Below are positions 11,323 to 22,239 of a stretch of 63,289 bases of DNA, piece by piece. The stretch comes from Mesaphorura yosii (lineage: Eukaryota; Arthropoda; Collembola; Poduromorpha; Tullbergiidae), in the NCBI GenBank assembly GCA_009869945.1, contig WIXG01000403.1, positions 1 through 63,289 of the forward strand. The letters are read 5' to 3'. Below the pieces are notes generated by a model. It ran no database searches. It was not told where the DNA came from and saw nothing but the letters and a program-made list of their open reading frames with translations. How positions within the stretch are numbered: position 1 is the stretch's first letter; the number at the start of each line of letters is the position of its first letter. The position numbers were made by a program, and so were the translations under genes.

Positions 11323-13122
11323 TTATTCCAGCTCCTTCTCCGCTTTAACACTGCTGGACTGAAGAAACCGACCAGCGGCCACCAGCATTTCTTCCAGCTC
11401 TTTCTCCGCAACGTCTTTCTTCAGCCATTTCCTCGCTTTCAGTGCCACCAGCTCCCAAATCTCTTTCTCGCTGCGAAACTTCTCAGCCATGCCGCAGGGC
11501 GCAAAGGCGGTAGCAAACGCTACTTCGTGCCAGCCCACATCACGTGCGTGTGCCTTCAAATTCCCCAGTGCCAAACCCAGAGCCATGCTGAGCTTCTCGT
11601 CCAGCCGGAAAGAGCCGTCAAAAGACTGCAAAGTGATCAGCGAGCGCAGGTGGTCGGTTTTTTGTTCCGGTTGGCGTTCTCGACTTCGACTTCCCCGTTT
11701 CTTCTCCGTTCCCCGTACCCTATTTAATTTGGCTGTTTTCACCATGGCTACTTTAGAGTCAGAGCCAGTCAGACAAAATGAGAAAGAAGAATTCTGGAGC
11801 GGCAGCACCGTGTGCAGATTCTGAGCCGCGCCCAGCGCTTGGGCCACGGTGGCCTCATTGTAAGGTACGCTGGACGGAAAAAGGAACTCGAACCAGCTCC
11901 CGAATCCAACCACGTTAAAATAGCAGCCGACTGGCGCCGAGCGGAGAAAGAGTGCCAGGGCTTGTTTGGCCAAAGCAATGCTAGCGCCGTGCATGGAACC
12001 GGAGCGGTCCAGGACGAAGACGAGCTCGACGCGCTGCTCGTCCAAGGCGAAGCTTGGGATCAAGTGAGCTATAAGCACGGTCAAGTCGCCAGATGTCTTT
12101 CGATACAATTTTGGGGCATGCGGCTCCTCCGGAACAATGAGCAGGACAAAATCCCGGTCCATGTCAGTCGCAGTGGTCGCCAGCTTTACGGTCGCCCGGT
12201 TCCAGCTCGCCTTGCCTGGAATTGGCTCTCGTATCGGCGTGCTGACATCCAGTCGGTGGGAAGGGCTCCGAATGGACTTGATGGCTCCCTGAATGGCGAC
12301 GTGCACCGTAATCGAGAGCGGAGCCAGCGCGGAGGGGGAGAATGTCATGGCCTGCAGGGAGGCGGAGCCAGGATCCGAATCGAAGCCAGTCGCCGGGGCG
12401 TAGCGTGGCGAGATGGTGGTTGGGATGAAGAACCGCAACGCGGTGCCTTCGTTCTTGGCCTCCGTAACGTAGTCAATCACGATACGGACCAGGGCGCCTG
12501 GTTTCAGGAAACCGACGCGGACCTGCAACAGAATTCAGCGTACAATCAGCAAAATTCGTTTCACATGAAATAAAAACAGGTCTAACCATATTTCAGGAAA
12601 TTAAGTCAAAATTCCTAACACGCAAATGAACAACTTTGGACAAGTTTCAGGAAATCAGCACAGAATTCCTTACAAACAAAATAAACAAGTTTGAACACAT
12701 TTTACCTTGAAAACATCCGCTTTGGTCGTTTCGCCCAAGAAAACCGACTTTTTTGGGGGACTGCCGTGTCGTACTCGGCCTTGGCCTCCTCCATCGCCTT
12801 TACGACGCCTCGAATAGTCTTTCCCTCCAGCTCGGTGTGAAAATGCGTGACGGCTCCATTCGAGTCAACTGGAAGAAGTAAACTGCTTCAATCGGCTGCA
12901 GCTCGCGATTGACGTAAATTTGCGTGAGTTGCACCTGCGCCACGGCCGCGACGACGGACGCTTCGATTTGGACGGACTGCAGTGGAATTGGCGCTGGCGC
13001 AGAACGTTGCCATGGATCGGTCGGCGTTGGGTAGAAAATGAGACCGCAGTCGACGGTTCGATGCGGACCGAAATTATTTGCAAACATTGCTTACCCCTCA
13101 ATACTGTCACTCCATTTTCCAC
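11323..13122 (-). pseudogene. VWA5A-like protein (VIT + vWA domains), frameshifted and internally deleted
   Basis: Exon 2 encodes a VIT domain (CGLIFYP, IPLQSVQIEASV, YVNRELQPIEAVY) in one frame, which then moves to a second frame near 12865-12872 (DSNGAVTHF, EGKTIRGVV) and a third near the run TTTTTTGGGGG on the + strand at about 12749-12759 (FLGETTKADVFK). It then splices from a GTAA donor at 12705 to an exon starting at 12522 (VRVGFLKPGALVRIVIDYVT). That exon carries the start of a vWA domain with the metal-site motif DRSGSMHGAS, but the rest of vWA and the following region are missing. The sequence resumes with the C-terminal block ITLQSFDGSFRLDEKLSMAL and WELVALKARKWL. VWA5A-type proteins are intracellular and poorly understood. 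Two frame changes and a large internal loss suggest a pseudogene; the homopolymer one could be a sequence error. Confidence 0.75.
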
Positions 13123-14134
13123 ATACTATCGGCGTACTGAACGCTTTGAATAACCTCTCAATCGTATTTCTTTAATGCAACAATACGAGCAATGATGTCA
13201 CTCCAGTCGCAATATCAGAATAACTCAAAAGATAGCTCTGGCTAAATGTGGTGCAAACATAAATAGATTCTTCGGTTTCCATTGTTCATTTTTTTTTCAT
13301 TGTGTTTTTTCTACCCCATCAAAAATGACACAACATATTACAGTCTCAAGGTGAGATAACGTAACACGAGAGCCATCCTGCAAACACAAAGCGAGCTGAA
13401 TGATGGCAAGTCTTGAGTACACCGAGCGACGGAGATCTGGGCAAGACGAAGAATTGCCATGTCAAGAGCCACATGAGACGATTCTTGAAGACTCCTCCGT
13501 GTACGACACCAGCAAAGCTCACCAGGTCAATGTGAGGCTGTCGCAAGCGCAAGGTGCATATCGAGTCTTGACTGTGGGTATGAGGTCGGCCTGAACGCGG
13601 CTATTAACAGAAGGACCAACGGACAAGACGGAATGGGGCAGGAAGTGACTAATTTGTGTCAATTGAATGATTCACTGCTTGGTATTAGTGCAAATACGTT
13701 ATCTCATGCCAGCACCTCCTTTGCGTATTCAATAACTTAATTTCTCATGTTTGAAAGAGGAGGCGTTTACCTCATTTCCATTTACTACTGACTGATTTGG
13801 TCTTGCTCCCGAAGGTCAATGTCGGGAGTCAGGGTCAGAGAGAGGGCGAACGACCCTCGAGGCCTGAAGTTGATTCATAAATTTTAATGTTTGTAATCAC
13901 AATTGAATAAACAAAATAAAGTGCAAGAAAGTTGAGTACGATTGAAAGAAAATTTTATTTTCATGTGAGGAGAGAATTATTTTCGCCTAACGATACAAGC
14001 ATCAGCATCGAGTTTACCAAATTTGTTTGTTTAAAAATAAAATTTTGGGTTCGACTTTTTGTACTGAACCCTTAATTTTCACCACCACACTCCGAAGCAT
14101 TGCGACGCTTCCCTTCCTTCAAGGGCTCTTCATA
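13123..14134. other. Intergenic stretch
   Basis: Short frames at 13346-13594 show no known domain. Nothing else recognised. Confidence 0.45.
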
Positions 14135-14395
14135 TTAGGCGCAGCCACCGCCCCCACCATCACCTCCTCCGAAATTGCATCCGCCACCACCTCCGCCAAC
14201 ATCACCGCCTACACCTCCTCCTCCATGCCAGTAGCCACCATGGAAAGTCGTTGTTGCTTTTCCTCCGCTACCCGCCCGTGACTCTCCGGGCTCAGCGTTA
14301 TTGCAGTAGGCCCCGATGAGTGTGAGCAAGATTGCTGCCGCGATTATGACGACGACGATGACAATGACCACGACTATGACTCCTTCGACCGTCAT
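14135..14395 (-). CDS. Small one-helix glycine-rich protein, paralogue 1
   Basis: An 86-residue frame. After a short start (MTVEG) comes a long aliphatic helix (VIVVVIVIVVVIIAAAILLT), then a tail with a single early cysteine, and finally a Gly-rich, Cys-containing C-terminus with HGGYWHGGGG and clusters of five to six glycines, ending GGGGGCA. The Met at 14395 is chosen because it immediately precedes the helix. A protein of the same plan lies next to it on the same strand (14758-14976). The plan suggests a type III or tail-exposed membrane microprotein, possibly epidermal or secretory. I do not recognise a family. The opposite strand is also open here because of the repetitive composition, but it has no membrane-plus-tail logic. 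Confidence 0.5.
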   Translation of the reverse strand: MTVEGVIVVVIVIVVVIIAAAILLTLIGAYCNNAEPGESRAGSGGKATTTFHGGYWHGGGGVGGDVGGGGGGCNFGGGDGGGGGCA

Positions 14396-14757
14396 GGCAT
14401 GACAAGTTGACACAAGAAACCAACTACAATTGAATAACTGAGCGATGAAATATGAATTGTTGAACAGCAACAACGATAGTCTCCTTTGATGGAGTGGATG
14501 CTGATATCATCAGTTGAGATCGCTACAAGGTGTATAATGTGCATCACACGTGTGAAACGAAGGTTACAATGTTCTATTCTTATATAAGAATCGTTTTTAG
14601 GATCGCACTCAGAAGATAAACCCTCAGGCAAAATATCAAATGATTGACAAACACAACAATGAACTGAGAATTTCATTACCTTTTCGCAAGGAATTAGAAT
14701 TTGCGTATTTTTCAAGGACATGAGCTCAACTGGCACTCAAGCCTCCAGGTTGCCACT

Positions 14758-14976
14758 CTAGAAGCCGCCACCACCGCCACAGTCACCACCTCCTCCTCCG
14801 CCACTTGAAATGAAGATAGCACCACCACCGGCGTTAAACCGTGCTCCTCCGACGCATGCCGACGACGAAGACCCCTCGCGGTCACGGCTTCTGGTACAGC
14901 AGAGTCCAATATAGCCACAAAAGACCGCGACGCCAGCCAATACGGCAACAAACAGCAGGGAATCCATGCCTGCCAT
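14758..14976 (-). CDS. Small one-helix glycine-rich protein, paralogue 2
   Basis: A 72-residue frame of the same plan as its neighbour: a short N-terminus, a hydrophobic helix (LLFVAVLAGVAVFCGYIGLC), a basic/Ser stretch (TRSRDREGSSSS), then a Gly-rich tail with one Cys, ending in a glycine cluster and Phe. The gap between the two genes is about 360 bases. The Met at 14976 is preferred; an upstream Met at 15033 would add 19 residues. Similar size, strand and order of parts suggest tandem duplication followed by divergence, although sequence identity outside the composition is low. Confidence 0.5.
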   Translation of the reverse strand: MAGMDSLLFVAVLAGVAVFCGYIGLCCTRSRDREGSSSSACVGGARFNAGGGAIFISSGGGGGGDCGGGGGF

Positions 14977-15350
14977 GACCGTTGAGCGTTCACAAATTAA
15001 TACGAGGCAAGACAAAGTGCAACTGAATGACACGACTCGAAAAGCAGTACTGACTTCTTGAGTTTGATGATGTAATCAGCTTTTTATTTACTAGAGTAAT
15101 CAATACCAAAGACGCAAATTGAATCCAGTAGGTTTTGAATGAATGGAAAAATCGGCTTGAATGTTTGGATCTCCACACAAACAGGCGTTTATGGTTGGGT
15201 CGGTGACCTTAAATTAGGAAGGCAAAGCATTCACTACAAAGCTTTTACTTAAAAGTATTTCCTTCATGCTGGCTTACCCCTTCGCCGCCACATTGAAGTA
15301 CCCGTCTTGGCTACCTCTGCCTTTCCGGTCGTCGTGTCCCTAAGTACTAC

Positions 15351-15939
15351 TTAAGAAAAGTAATTGTGGACGACATTTTCACGTGTAAGTGCGCCAGATT
15401 CCGTGTCCTCCAGTCCAGTCGGCGAGACCATTTCATCATATACATAACGCTGGGGCAGATTATCGTCTTCCTCATTGAGGGCCACTTTGTTCATAGCAAA
15501 ATTCACTGATTGATAGCCTGCACAAGTGCTCACTCAGTTGGAAGGAATCCTTCTGTGGCGCCGTGTGCTTAATGAAGTGCGGGAGAGATAGTATGGCGAT
15601 ATCACAGTCAGGAGACCCGGATTCACTCCAGTCAGGCTTCCCGTCCAGGTCAACGTGGCGGAGATCGAAGCAAAAAGCATCTTTTTCGAGGACGATGAAC
15701 ACAAAGTATGAAATATTGCCCAGATCCTCGGACATGGCGATGCAGGAGACCAGTAATTCCAGTTGATTGTCCCACTTCTGTCGGGCAGCGTGTGATGATG
15801 GCCCGCTGTCGTCGGTTGCGGAAAACGATGACATGCCTTGTGTCAGAGATTCGCTGCTTCTACCGAAGAAACACGAATTCTGGACGCCCTTCGACACTGA
15901 CTCCTTTCTTTGACCAGTGACCTGATCTTGGGCTGCCAA
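15351..15939 (-). pseudogene. Decayed SLC6 (sodium/neurotransmitter symporter) fragment
   Basis: The minus strand encodes RQKWDNQLELLVSCIAMS followed by a degenerate LGN motif. This closely matches the first transmembrane helix of SLC6 nutrient amino acid transporters, whose family signature is K/RWDN-x-EFLLSC followed by GLGN-WRFP. Downstream, the NWRFP and GGGAF motifs are lost or altered, only a trace of the following helix survives (a GKP tripeptide), and a later block (LPQRYVYDEMVSPTGLED) vaguely recalls the extracellular loop. No further membrane helices are found. A complete family member has about 600 residues and 12 helices, so this is a relic. Confidence 0.55.
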
Positions 15940-16550
15940 AGCGATCTATGAGAGCACAGTGATGCGTGAGCATTGTTAATTTTGCAGCAAACGGAAGGAT
16001 CCTGAAAATTCCGAGGAAACAGATTTTGCAATGACATTCATATTTCCTTTGATTTTCATTGATACAGTCAATACGAATAATCAAAGAATCTTATCTTTTA
16101 TATTTTTTATTTCATGGGCATGAGCGGGTATCCCCGGCTTCTACTAGGCTGCATTCAATTGACTCCACTGGCGACCTTGTAGTTGACCGCTCTAGGGACT
16201 AGAAGATGTGCTCGGGTGACTTGTCATGAATTATCTGCATATACATTGACCACAAAGAAGCGAAGAAACGAGACTTGAGACACTGGCGACGATGAGTCAT
16301 CGCCAACATTTATGACCTTGAAAACTGTAATTTCATGATGGGACCGTGACTGTGTGATTGTGATTGTACAAAAAATTCGCAATAGCAATGTAGCAATAGC
16401 AAGTATAGTCAATATGCAAATTAGTTACGAACTGATTGAAGCATAGAGCAATACACATTAATTACATGATACTAAATACTACATCGATTATGGAACTATG
16501 CGGAGAAGATTTGACCGTAATTAACTCGTACTTCTTACTGTAAGTGCTTA
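15940..16550. other. Intergenic stretch
   Basis: AT-rich, no supported gene or RNA. Confidence 0.45.
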
Positions 16551-17804
16551 TCAGTAATTGATTAGGAGAAAAATGACCGAATCAATTAAATTGTGGATAA
16601 CGTAGAGAACCGCATCCTTTCTCAAAATGTAAAACGGGCCAACCCGGCAGGACGCAGGTCTCATGGAGGCTCCAAACTTCCGCATCAGTTTCAGTTTCAG
16701 TTTCAGTTTCCGCTCCGCCAACTCAGTGCCTCCAGTGACATGCATTGTGTCGCACTTCAGTTTCACCGCATTATCGTAGATTGAGCCCAGGAGGAGTGGG
16801 AGGGCCATGGTCAGGATGATGCACCACGTCGCCAGCATGGCGATGACCGCGAAGAAGACCGCATTCAGGCGCACGTGATAGCGTATCAGTACGAAGATTG
16901 TGCTGACCCCAATCATTTCGAACATGCTCTTGCCAAGCGGGATGAAGTGGGCCCCAAAGGACTCGTTGAAGAGGTCGTTCAGGTAAGTGAGGGAGTGAGA
17001 GAGTCTGGCGAAGGAGTTGATGTCGAAGTCTGAGGCGCCGGAGACGGAGACGATTCGGTGGAGCCTTTCGGTCCCAGCCATCGTCGTTGTGAAGTGGATG
17101 AAAATGATGCTGATGATGAAGACGAGAAGCCAGCAGGTCTGCGAGTAGAAAAGGACCTGGAGCACGTATAGGCAGGGCCTTATCGCGAGTCTTATCCCGG
17201 GATTAGATGTCAGGGCCAGGGGGAGTTCGTCGAGGATGTCGAAACCCAGGAATGGAAATACGGACGGAGCTGTGACAGAGGTCAGTTGGAAACCCCGAAC
17301 AAATGCGAGGAATAGTTTCTCTCTCCGCGTGCACTTCGACTTCGACGTCGACGTCGACGTTGACGTTGTTCCTGAAGTACCTGAACGTTGGTTTCCATAC
17401 GCATGGCTCACTCGAAGGGTCCCGTTCACGAGCTGTGTAAATTCGGAGCTGAACCGAGCCAGGAACAGGTTGAGGACGAGGGTCCAGGCGGGCTCCGTGA
17501 TGGCGTATAGGATGACGAGGATGGTGATTAAGGACAACTTGTCCTGGCTCAATTCTTTCCGCACCCGGCTCATAAAAAAACACCAGTGGACGGCAATGGC
17601 GGCGAGGATGACCCACATGACACACTTCCTCCTCCGGCTCGTGCTGACCCTGAGTAGCTGGTCCTGTCTCTGTTGGCTGGCACTCTCACTGCTGATTCTG
17701 CTGCCGCTGCTCCTGCTAGGCTTGCAGTACTCGAATGTCGGGACAACAACGCAGCACACGCGGGCACACTGGCGGACCAGTCGGACTTCTCGGTTGGTCA
17801 ACAT
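16551..17804 (-). CDS. Gustatory/odorant-type seven-transmembrane chemoreceptor
   Basis: A single uninterrupted frame of 417 residues with several hydrophobic helices (for example VMWVILAAIAVHWCFFM, LITILVILYAITEPAWTLVL, TCWLLVFIISIIFIHFT and VFFAVIAMLATWCIILTM) and the C-terminal signature CRVGPFYILRKD followed by a final helix. The receptor at 2339-3451 ends with the same block. The length fits insect gustatory receptors. Two low-complexity insertions lie in loops: a Ser/Thr/Lys run (TSTSTSTSKSK) from a gac/gtc-type repeat at 17336-17367, and a Lys/Leu run (KLKLKLKL) from a cagttt hexamer repeat at 16686-16709. A catcac-type acceptor (gtcacgcag) lies just upstream of the Met, so a 5' non-coding exon is possible. 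Confidence 0.7.
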   Translation of the reverse strand: MLTNREVRLVRQCARVCCVVVPTFEYCKPSRSSGSRISSESASQQRQDQLLRVSTSRRRKCVMWVILAAIAVHWCFFMSRVRKELSQDKLSLITILVILYAITEPAWTLVLNLFLARFSSEFTQLVNGTLRVSHAYGNQRSGTSGTTSTSTSTSKSKCTRREKLFLAFVRGFQLTSVTAPSVFPFLGFDILDELPLALTSNPGIRLAIRPCLYVLQVLFYSQTCWLLVFIISIIFIHFTTTMAGTERLHRIVSVSGASDFDINSFARLSHSLTYLNDLFNESFGAHFIPLGKSMFEMIGVSTIFVLIRYHVRLNAVFFAVIAMLATWCIILTMALPLLLGSIYDNAVKLKCDTMHVTGGTELAERKLKLKLKLMRKFGASMRPASCRVGPFYILRKDAVLYVIHNLIDSVIFLLINY

Positions 17805-17938
17805 GTTCAGTGACTGCGTGACAGATGGGAAAGATACAATAACAAGTCAGTGACTGATAAGGCTTCTAGGAACCAATAAAATCGAATACTTTTCATCGTG
17901 GGTCGTGGCGAAGGAATTCGTGCTTTTAATGGACCTAC

Positions 17939-18068
17939 CTGGAAGAATTCGAGTTTGAGAATTCAAATTGGCGGCGCAGGTCGGTCGAAGGACAATCAGA
18001 TAGCAATAACAAAGTAGTGTTATGCAAATTTGAACAGTTGATAGCTGAAGTGGAGTAGGAAGCAGCAT
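17939..18068 (-). CDS. Possible signal-peptide exon upstream of the receptor
   Basis: Starting at 18068, MLLPTPLQLSTVQICITLLC would make a secretion signal, followed by about 20 residues and a good GTAGGT donor (17938-17933). It does not join the chemoreceptor in frame, so it may belong to the receptor's leader transcript, to an unseen gene, or to nothing. Confidence 0.2.
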
Positions 18069-18689
18069 TTTTCTGATTTTTTTTACATAAAGCCGTCGGA
18101 GTCGGTGGTAGTTTATCGCCAATTTATTTTCTGAACATACCAATTTCAATTTTGCGACTGCGACACATGTTGCATGTTGCATGCAATTTTACATGCTTAG
18201 GCAAGGCTTTGGAATTTGAAGGACTTGATTAATTTGCAATGAACTTCTTAATGACAATGACAGCACGCCAGCGAAAAAATGTCTCCTGTGAATGCGAAAC
18301 CATCCGTCACAGTGGCTTAATTTACAATTTTGCAAGTTTCACCACAGGTTTCCATCCGTTTTCTGTAAATTCTATAAAAAATTGATACTTACATAAACTG
18401 TCTGTCACTCGATATTTTATCATTATCCCAAATTAGCAATTATCTGAACCTACTCGACCTACCAATTTACGACACGTGCTCGTGAGGTTTGGGAGGCTCC
18501 GCATGAAATCTTCGACAATCATCGACAATTATCTTATATTATTGATTACGAATTCTTGAAGTGAATAGCGCGACCCCAACGACTGCAACGCTACTTATTG
18601 AGTTGCAAAATATCGTTTTTTAAAATTATGAGTGGAAGGATTTGGAAATCTTGATCGCGGTGCGCTCCCTCAGGCATCTCGAGCGAGAA

Positions 18690-18979
18690 ATGCAAAAGTT
18701 TCTGGACAGGTTGGAGGGTGGAATGAAAGTGCGGGCTAAAGTTCAAGAATGGATCCCGAGAATTCAGCAGACTTGGATTGCAAAAAAGTCTGCGTTTGCA
18801 GCGCGTGGGCCCGCGCCGCCAATTTTTGGCTTTGGGCCATTTTCGCTGAATATTGCAATTGACGCTGGAGCAATTGCGAAGTAAGATTTTTGAATACGGC
18901 TCTCAATTGCGTAATTACGTTGAGTTTGATTTTGATTTGTTTCAGAGCCCTCACTCCTCATCTGACCACGACCACCTGA
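18690..18979 (+). CDS. Possible small two-exon orphan gene (start unresolved)
   Basis: An open frame through 18880 encodes a basic helical part (KFLDRLEGGMKVRAKVQEW) and then an Ala/Pro/Gly stretch. It ends at a GTAAGA donor and can be joined in frame to a short exon at 18946-18979 with a TTTCAG acceptor that ends with four threonines and TGA. No family recognised; the first in-frame Met used here is at 18690, and the frame stays open upstream. Confidence 0.3.
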
Positions 18980-19738
18980 TCGGCAGGCGAAGAATCTAAT
19001 TTGACGAAAGCGGCTACGACTGCCACCCAAAATTCAGCAGCTGTTAAACTGAATAACACGTCCCATTATAAATAGAGTGACGCGATCCATGCGAAGCTTA
19101 ACCCAATAAATGCGAACACGGCCTTATCATGAAGTCCCTTGCACAACCAGGATGATTAACGTCTAAACCCACCGGCTTTAGCTTTTAATCCTGGCAGGAA
19201 TACGAAGCACGTCGCATGAAATGTGAGTATATCGTGAAAACAAATTCAGTCACAGCAGCAGAGTGATTGCAATGGTCCAGTGCCCTCATCTGAACTCCAG
19301 CGAGAAATTATTGTGAGGTTTCCCCTGAATGATCGCAAACGGCAAACGCTGGTATTATGCCATCAAATGTGTCACCAGACGAATGACAATGGCGATCTCA
19401 ATCATCAGCTCGCTTTTGATGTTTTTTGATGAGAGTATCAAGTGCCGCAATGCCAGCAGGCTGACTGCTACAGCGCGAATCTTCCCCAAAGTCGAGTTGT
19501 CGGGTACACTGTCGTCAGCAAGTTATTACTGCTTCCATTTACGTAAATCGACAGGATTATGAGATTTCAAAAGGCGAATCAACTGATAGGCCGTGAATGT
19601 GAACATGGACTTAGGCGACGAGCATTTACCTTTTGTCCAGTGCGCAGGCATCAGTTAAGCAAAAGGCCTCCTGGAGAAGACAAGTCCGGCTGAAACGGAT
19701 AGGTAATTATTAGAACGGGCATCTCCAGAACCATCAAA
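18980..19738. other. Intergenic stretch
   Basis: No supported gene. Confidence 0.4.
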
Positions 19739-20171
19739 ATGGCAACACAATCCCCGATTACACCGTCTAACAACGTCGGAGGGTAAGATGAGTTTTTTAG
19801 TACGTGCAGAGAAAGGGGCATGAGAATTGGAACTGAACTGGCGCCTTTCCTTTTGCAGGAACTGGCCGCTTGCTCCCAGTCGAGTCTTCCAAACTAGGCA
19901 ACCCACCTGGGTTACGGAAAATTACCAGCCTCTGTATCATCCTTCAGTCCGAGTTGATGATCGACAAAATGGCCAGCAGCACCAAGAGCATGACCACAGT
20001 CACAGCCACCGAGATCCGCACAATCAGTACAATCAGAGGACTAGCGAAACAGTGATACACCCCAACCCCAGCACATTCAGTCCGAGTACCTCCATTCAGA
20101 TTGAGTCCGAAGGGAAGAAGTCGCCGACTCGCAACAAGTTATTCTCGTTTTTGTCAACGAAATCGAAATAA
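19739..20171 (+). CDS. Small disordered His/Gln/Ser-rich orphan protein, two exons
   Basis: Exon 1 (19739-19782) starts MATQSPITPSNNVGG and ends at GTAAGA. Exon 2 begins at 19859 after a strong TTTTGCAG acceptor, continues in frame, and ends with TAA at 20169-20171. The protein, of about 117 residues, has a mid-part rich in His, Gln and Asp (GQQHQEHDHSHSHRDPHNQY), then Ser/Thr/Pro, and a basic C-terminus (NKLFSFLSTKSK). It has no signal peptide and no membrane segment. The reading-frame match across a good splice pair supports it; the function is unknown. Confidence 0.45.
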
Positions 20172-20588
20172 AATTCCCTCCACGAAATGAAATTCAAATT
20201 GCTAGATTAGCTTTAAGATTTCTTGTCTTGTGGTTACATTGATGGCTGCAGTCGTACCTGGAACAACTACGAGGCGATAATTGAAAAGAAAAGCGAAAAG
20301 ATCTCGCGGTGTTTGCGGTTGACTAAACACACGAATACAAATGAGACGATTAGAGAGATTTGATCATTTGATGCTTTTTAGGTGACCTCATTTGTAGTGA
20401 CAACGTTAGTTAATTGATAATGACGAACGATTACAATGAATTGCTCCGTGGCTTATCTCTCGCACGAGATACATGTAAATGAGAACGAAGCTGAACTTTA
20501 AAATGCAGCAGTCATGAATCACAAATGCAATTCGGAGCAGTTGAAGTTTTTCAGAATTTAAAAACTTCTGCATTTAAAATCTTCTATA
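20172..20588. other. Intergenic stretch, likely promoter of the MACPF-like gene
   Basis: No gene seen. The stretch ends close to the start codon at 20589. Confidence 0.35.
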
Positions 20589-22132
20589 ATGAAGACTGTT
20601 CGAAACGAAATTGTGTCGAAAGTGTACGAAGTCAAGCTGGAGTTAGAAAAGGAGGAGAATCAGACCACGAGCGGCAGTGAAAACCCCAAAGGAACAGCCG
20701 CGGTGGTAGCCGGTGACGATTGTGGCGATGAAGCTGATCTCGCCTTCCTTTTTCTGGAGAAGGAGCTGGAGCACCGTAATTTAGTGACCCTTGACCAGCT
20801 CCCGTTGAAGGACAGGAAAGACATTGTCGATTTTGCCAACAGCCTCCCATCGAGTGTGAAACTGTTCAGTGTTATTCAGAAAATGCAGATAACTGAGAAA
20901 CTGAGCTTTCCAACTTCGGAGGCGTCAACTTCGACGATCAAGGTAGTAAAGTACAAATAATTTCCCAAATAATTCTTGAAACTGCTACCTAATTTTAACT
21001 TCGATTATTCTATTTTGAGGTGGCAGTATTTCAACCGCGATTTTACAGCCCATATCTGACCGGCACCGGATACTACGCGCCCAGCGACCAACTTACACAT
21101 CGAGTCGCCGCCTTGGAGCTGGGTTACGAACAATACCCCAGCATTATTGGATTTGAGTTCCCCGAGCAGTTGACGTGCGAGCGAGTGGGCCAGATCTTCA
21201 ACACCTTCAAAGTGTTCAAAGGCTCATCAGAATTTCTGAAGGCTAGGCACGAGCAACTGCGGCTGACTGTGGGCCTGATCGGAGCGAATGGGAAGCAGGT
21301 GCAGTGGGAGACCAGGCATGGCTACAACATTTCACACAAGAAACAGTACGCGGACATTGCGTTTACATTCGTTCGGGAGTACAGGCAATTTTCTTTAAGC
21401 CTAAGGAATTCGACAGGGAAAGAAAAACCTCATCTGAGCCCAGCATTCTTAAATCGAGTGAAAGAAGTATGCATGTACCAACTCGAAGACTACTTTGGCG
21501 AGAAGCAGTGGCAGCACTTCTTCACATTTCACGGGACGCATGTGATTGTCAAGGCCAGCGGAGGTGGGAAGCTCGTTCTGACCATTTCCGAGACACAACT
21601 GAAGCAGCACTTCAAGACAGACAATTTAATGAAGAAGGAGCAGGAAATTGAAAAGATGTTCTGTGACTATCTGGACTTGGACGATAACGATTACGATCAG
21701 ATGAACAGCTCAAGCCCACCGGCGGACCCCAAAACTAAAACTCAGGCGCTGAACCCCTTCGAGACCCTCTTCATCAACTCCATCAAACTGTACGGAGGCG
21801 ACGCCGTCTTTGAAGGAATGGATTTGGTCAAGTGCACGAAGAATCGGGCAGAGTTGAGACAAGTCGTGCGTGATTGGGTCGCGTCGTTACCCTACGCGCC
21901 AATCATGCTGGAGCAAACGATGGAGATCGAGTCTATCCCAGAAGTTTTGGAGCGTTACGGACTCATGAGTGAAGCGTACATAATTGACAATGCGGCGAAG
22001 CGACTGTTTGGCAAATCATTGCGGTTACGAACGGGTTCCTTCCTGAGTCGCAGGAGAAATTCGTCCGGACTGAAGAATGAACCCAGTGATGTGAGGAGAA
22101 ACTCAAATTACTCGCTACCACTTCCTCTTTAG
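20589..22132 (+). CDS. MACPF-domain-like protein, apparently without signal peptide
   Basis: Two exons: 20589-20942 and 21020-22132, joined in phase at AAG|GTAGTA and TTTTGAG|GTGGCA, giving about 488 residues. Exon 1 encodes an acidic helical N-terminus with no hydrophobic start. Exon 2 has the MACPF signature region: an aromatic pair followed by GTH (FFTFHGTHVIVKASGGGKLV), which corresponds to the Y/F-GTH-F/Y and GG motifs of perforin-like proteins. About 90 residues further on is a YGGDAVFEGM block with DWVASLPYAPIML, like the GG...W..S....P end of MACPF domains. The C-terminus is Ser/Arg-rich and ends in PLPL. MACPF proteins form pores or act in development (Torso-like). Lack of a secretion signal is unusual; an unseen upstream exon could supply one. 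Assignment rests on motifs only. Confidence 0.55.
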
Positions 22133-22239
22133 TGTAGCCTTTCTTTCTGATGTTGCGTTTAAGACCGAATAAAATGCATCAGCTTCTCGTTTGTGATATG
22201 GCACACTTTATTCTCGTATAATTTCTGTTTGGCATATGT

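Noticed and set aside
11812..12573. Long + strand open frame of 253 codons
   Set aside because: It lies opposite the VWA5A-like exon, whose minus-strand translation has clear domain motifs; the + frame has none.
14027..14281. Thr/Ser-rich + strand frame
   Set aside because: It is the complement of the Gly-rich tail of the minus-strand microprotein; GGN repeats are open on both strands.
17236..17853. Long + strand open frame of 205 codons
   Set aside because: Antisense of the chemoreceptor exon; its composition follows from the repeat and GC content there.
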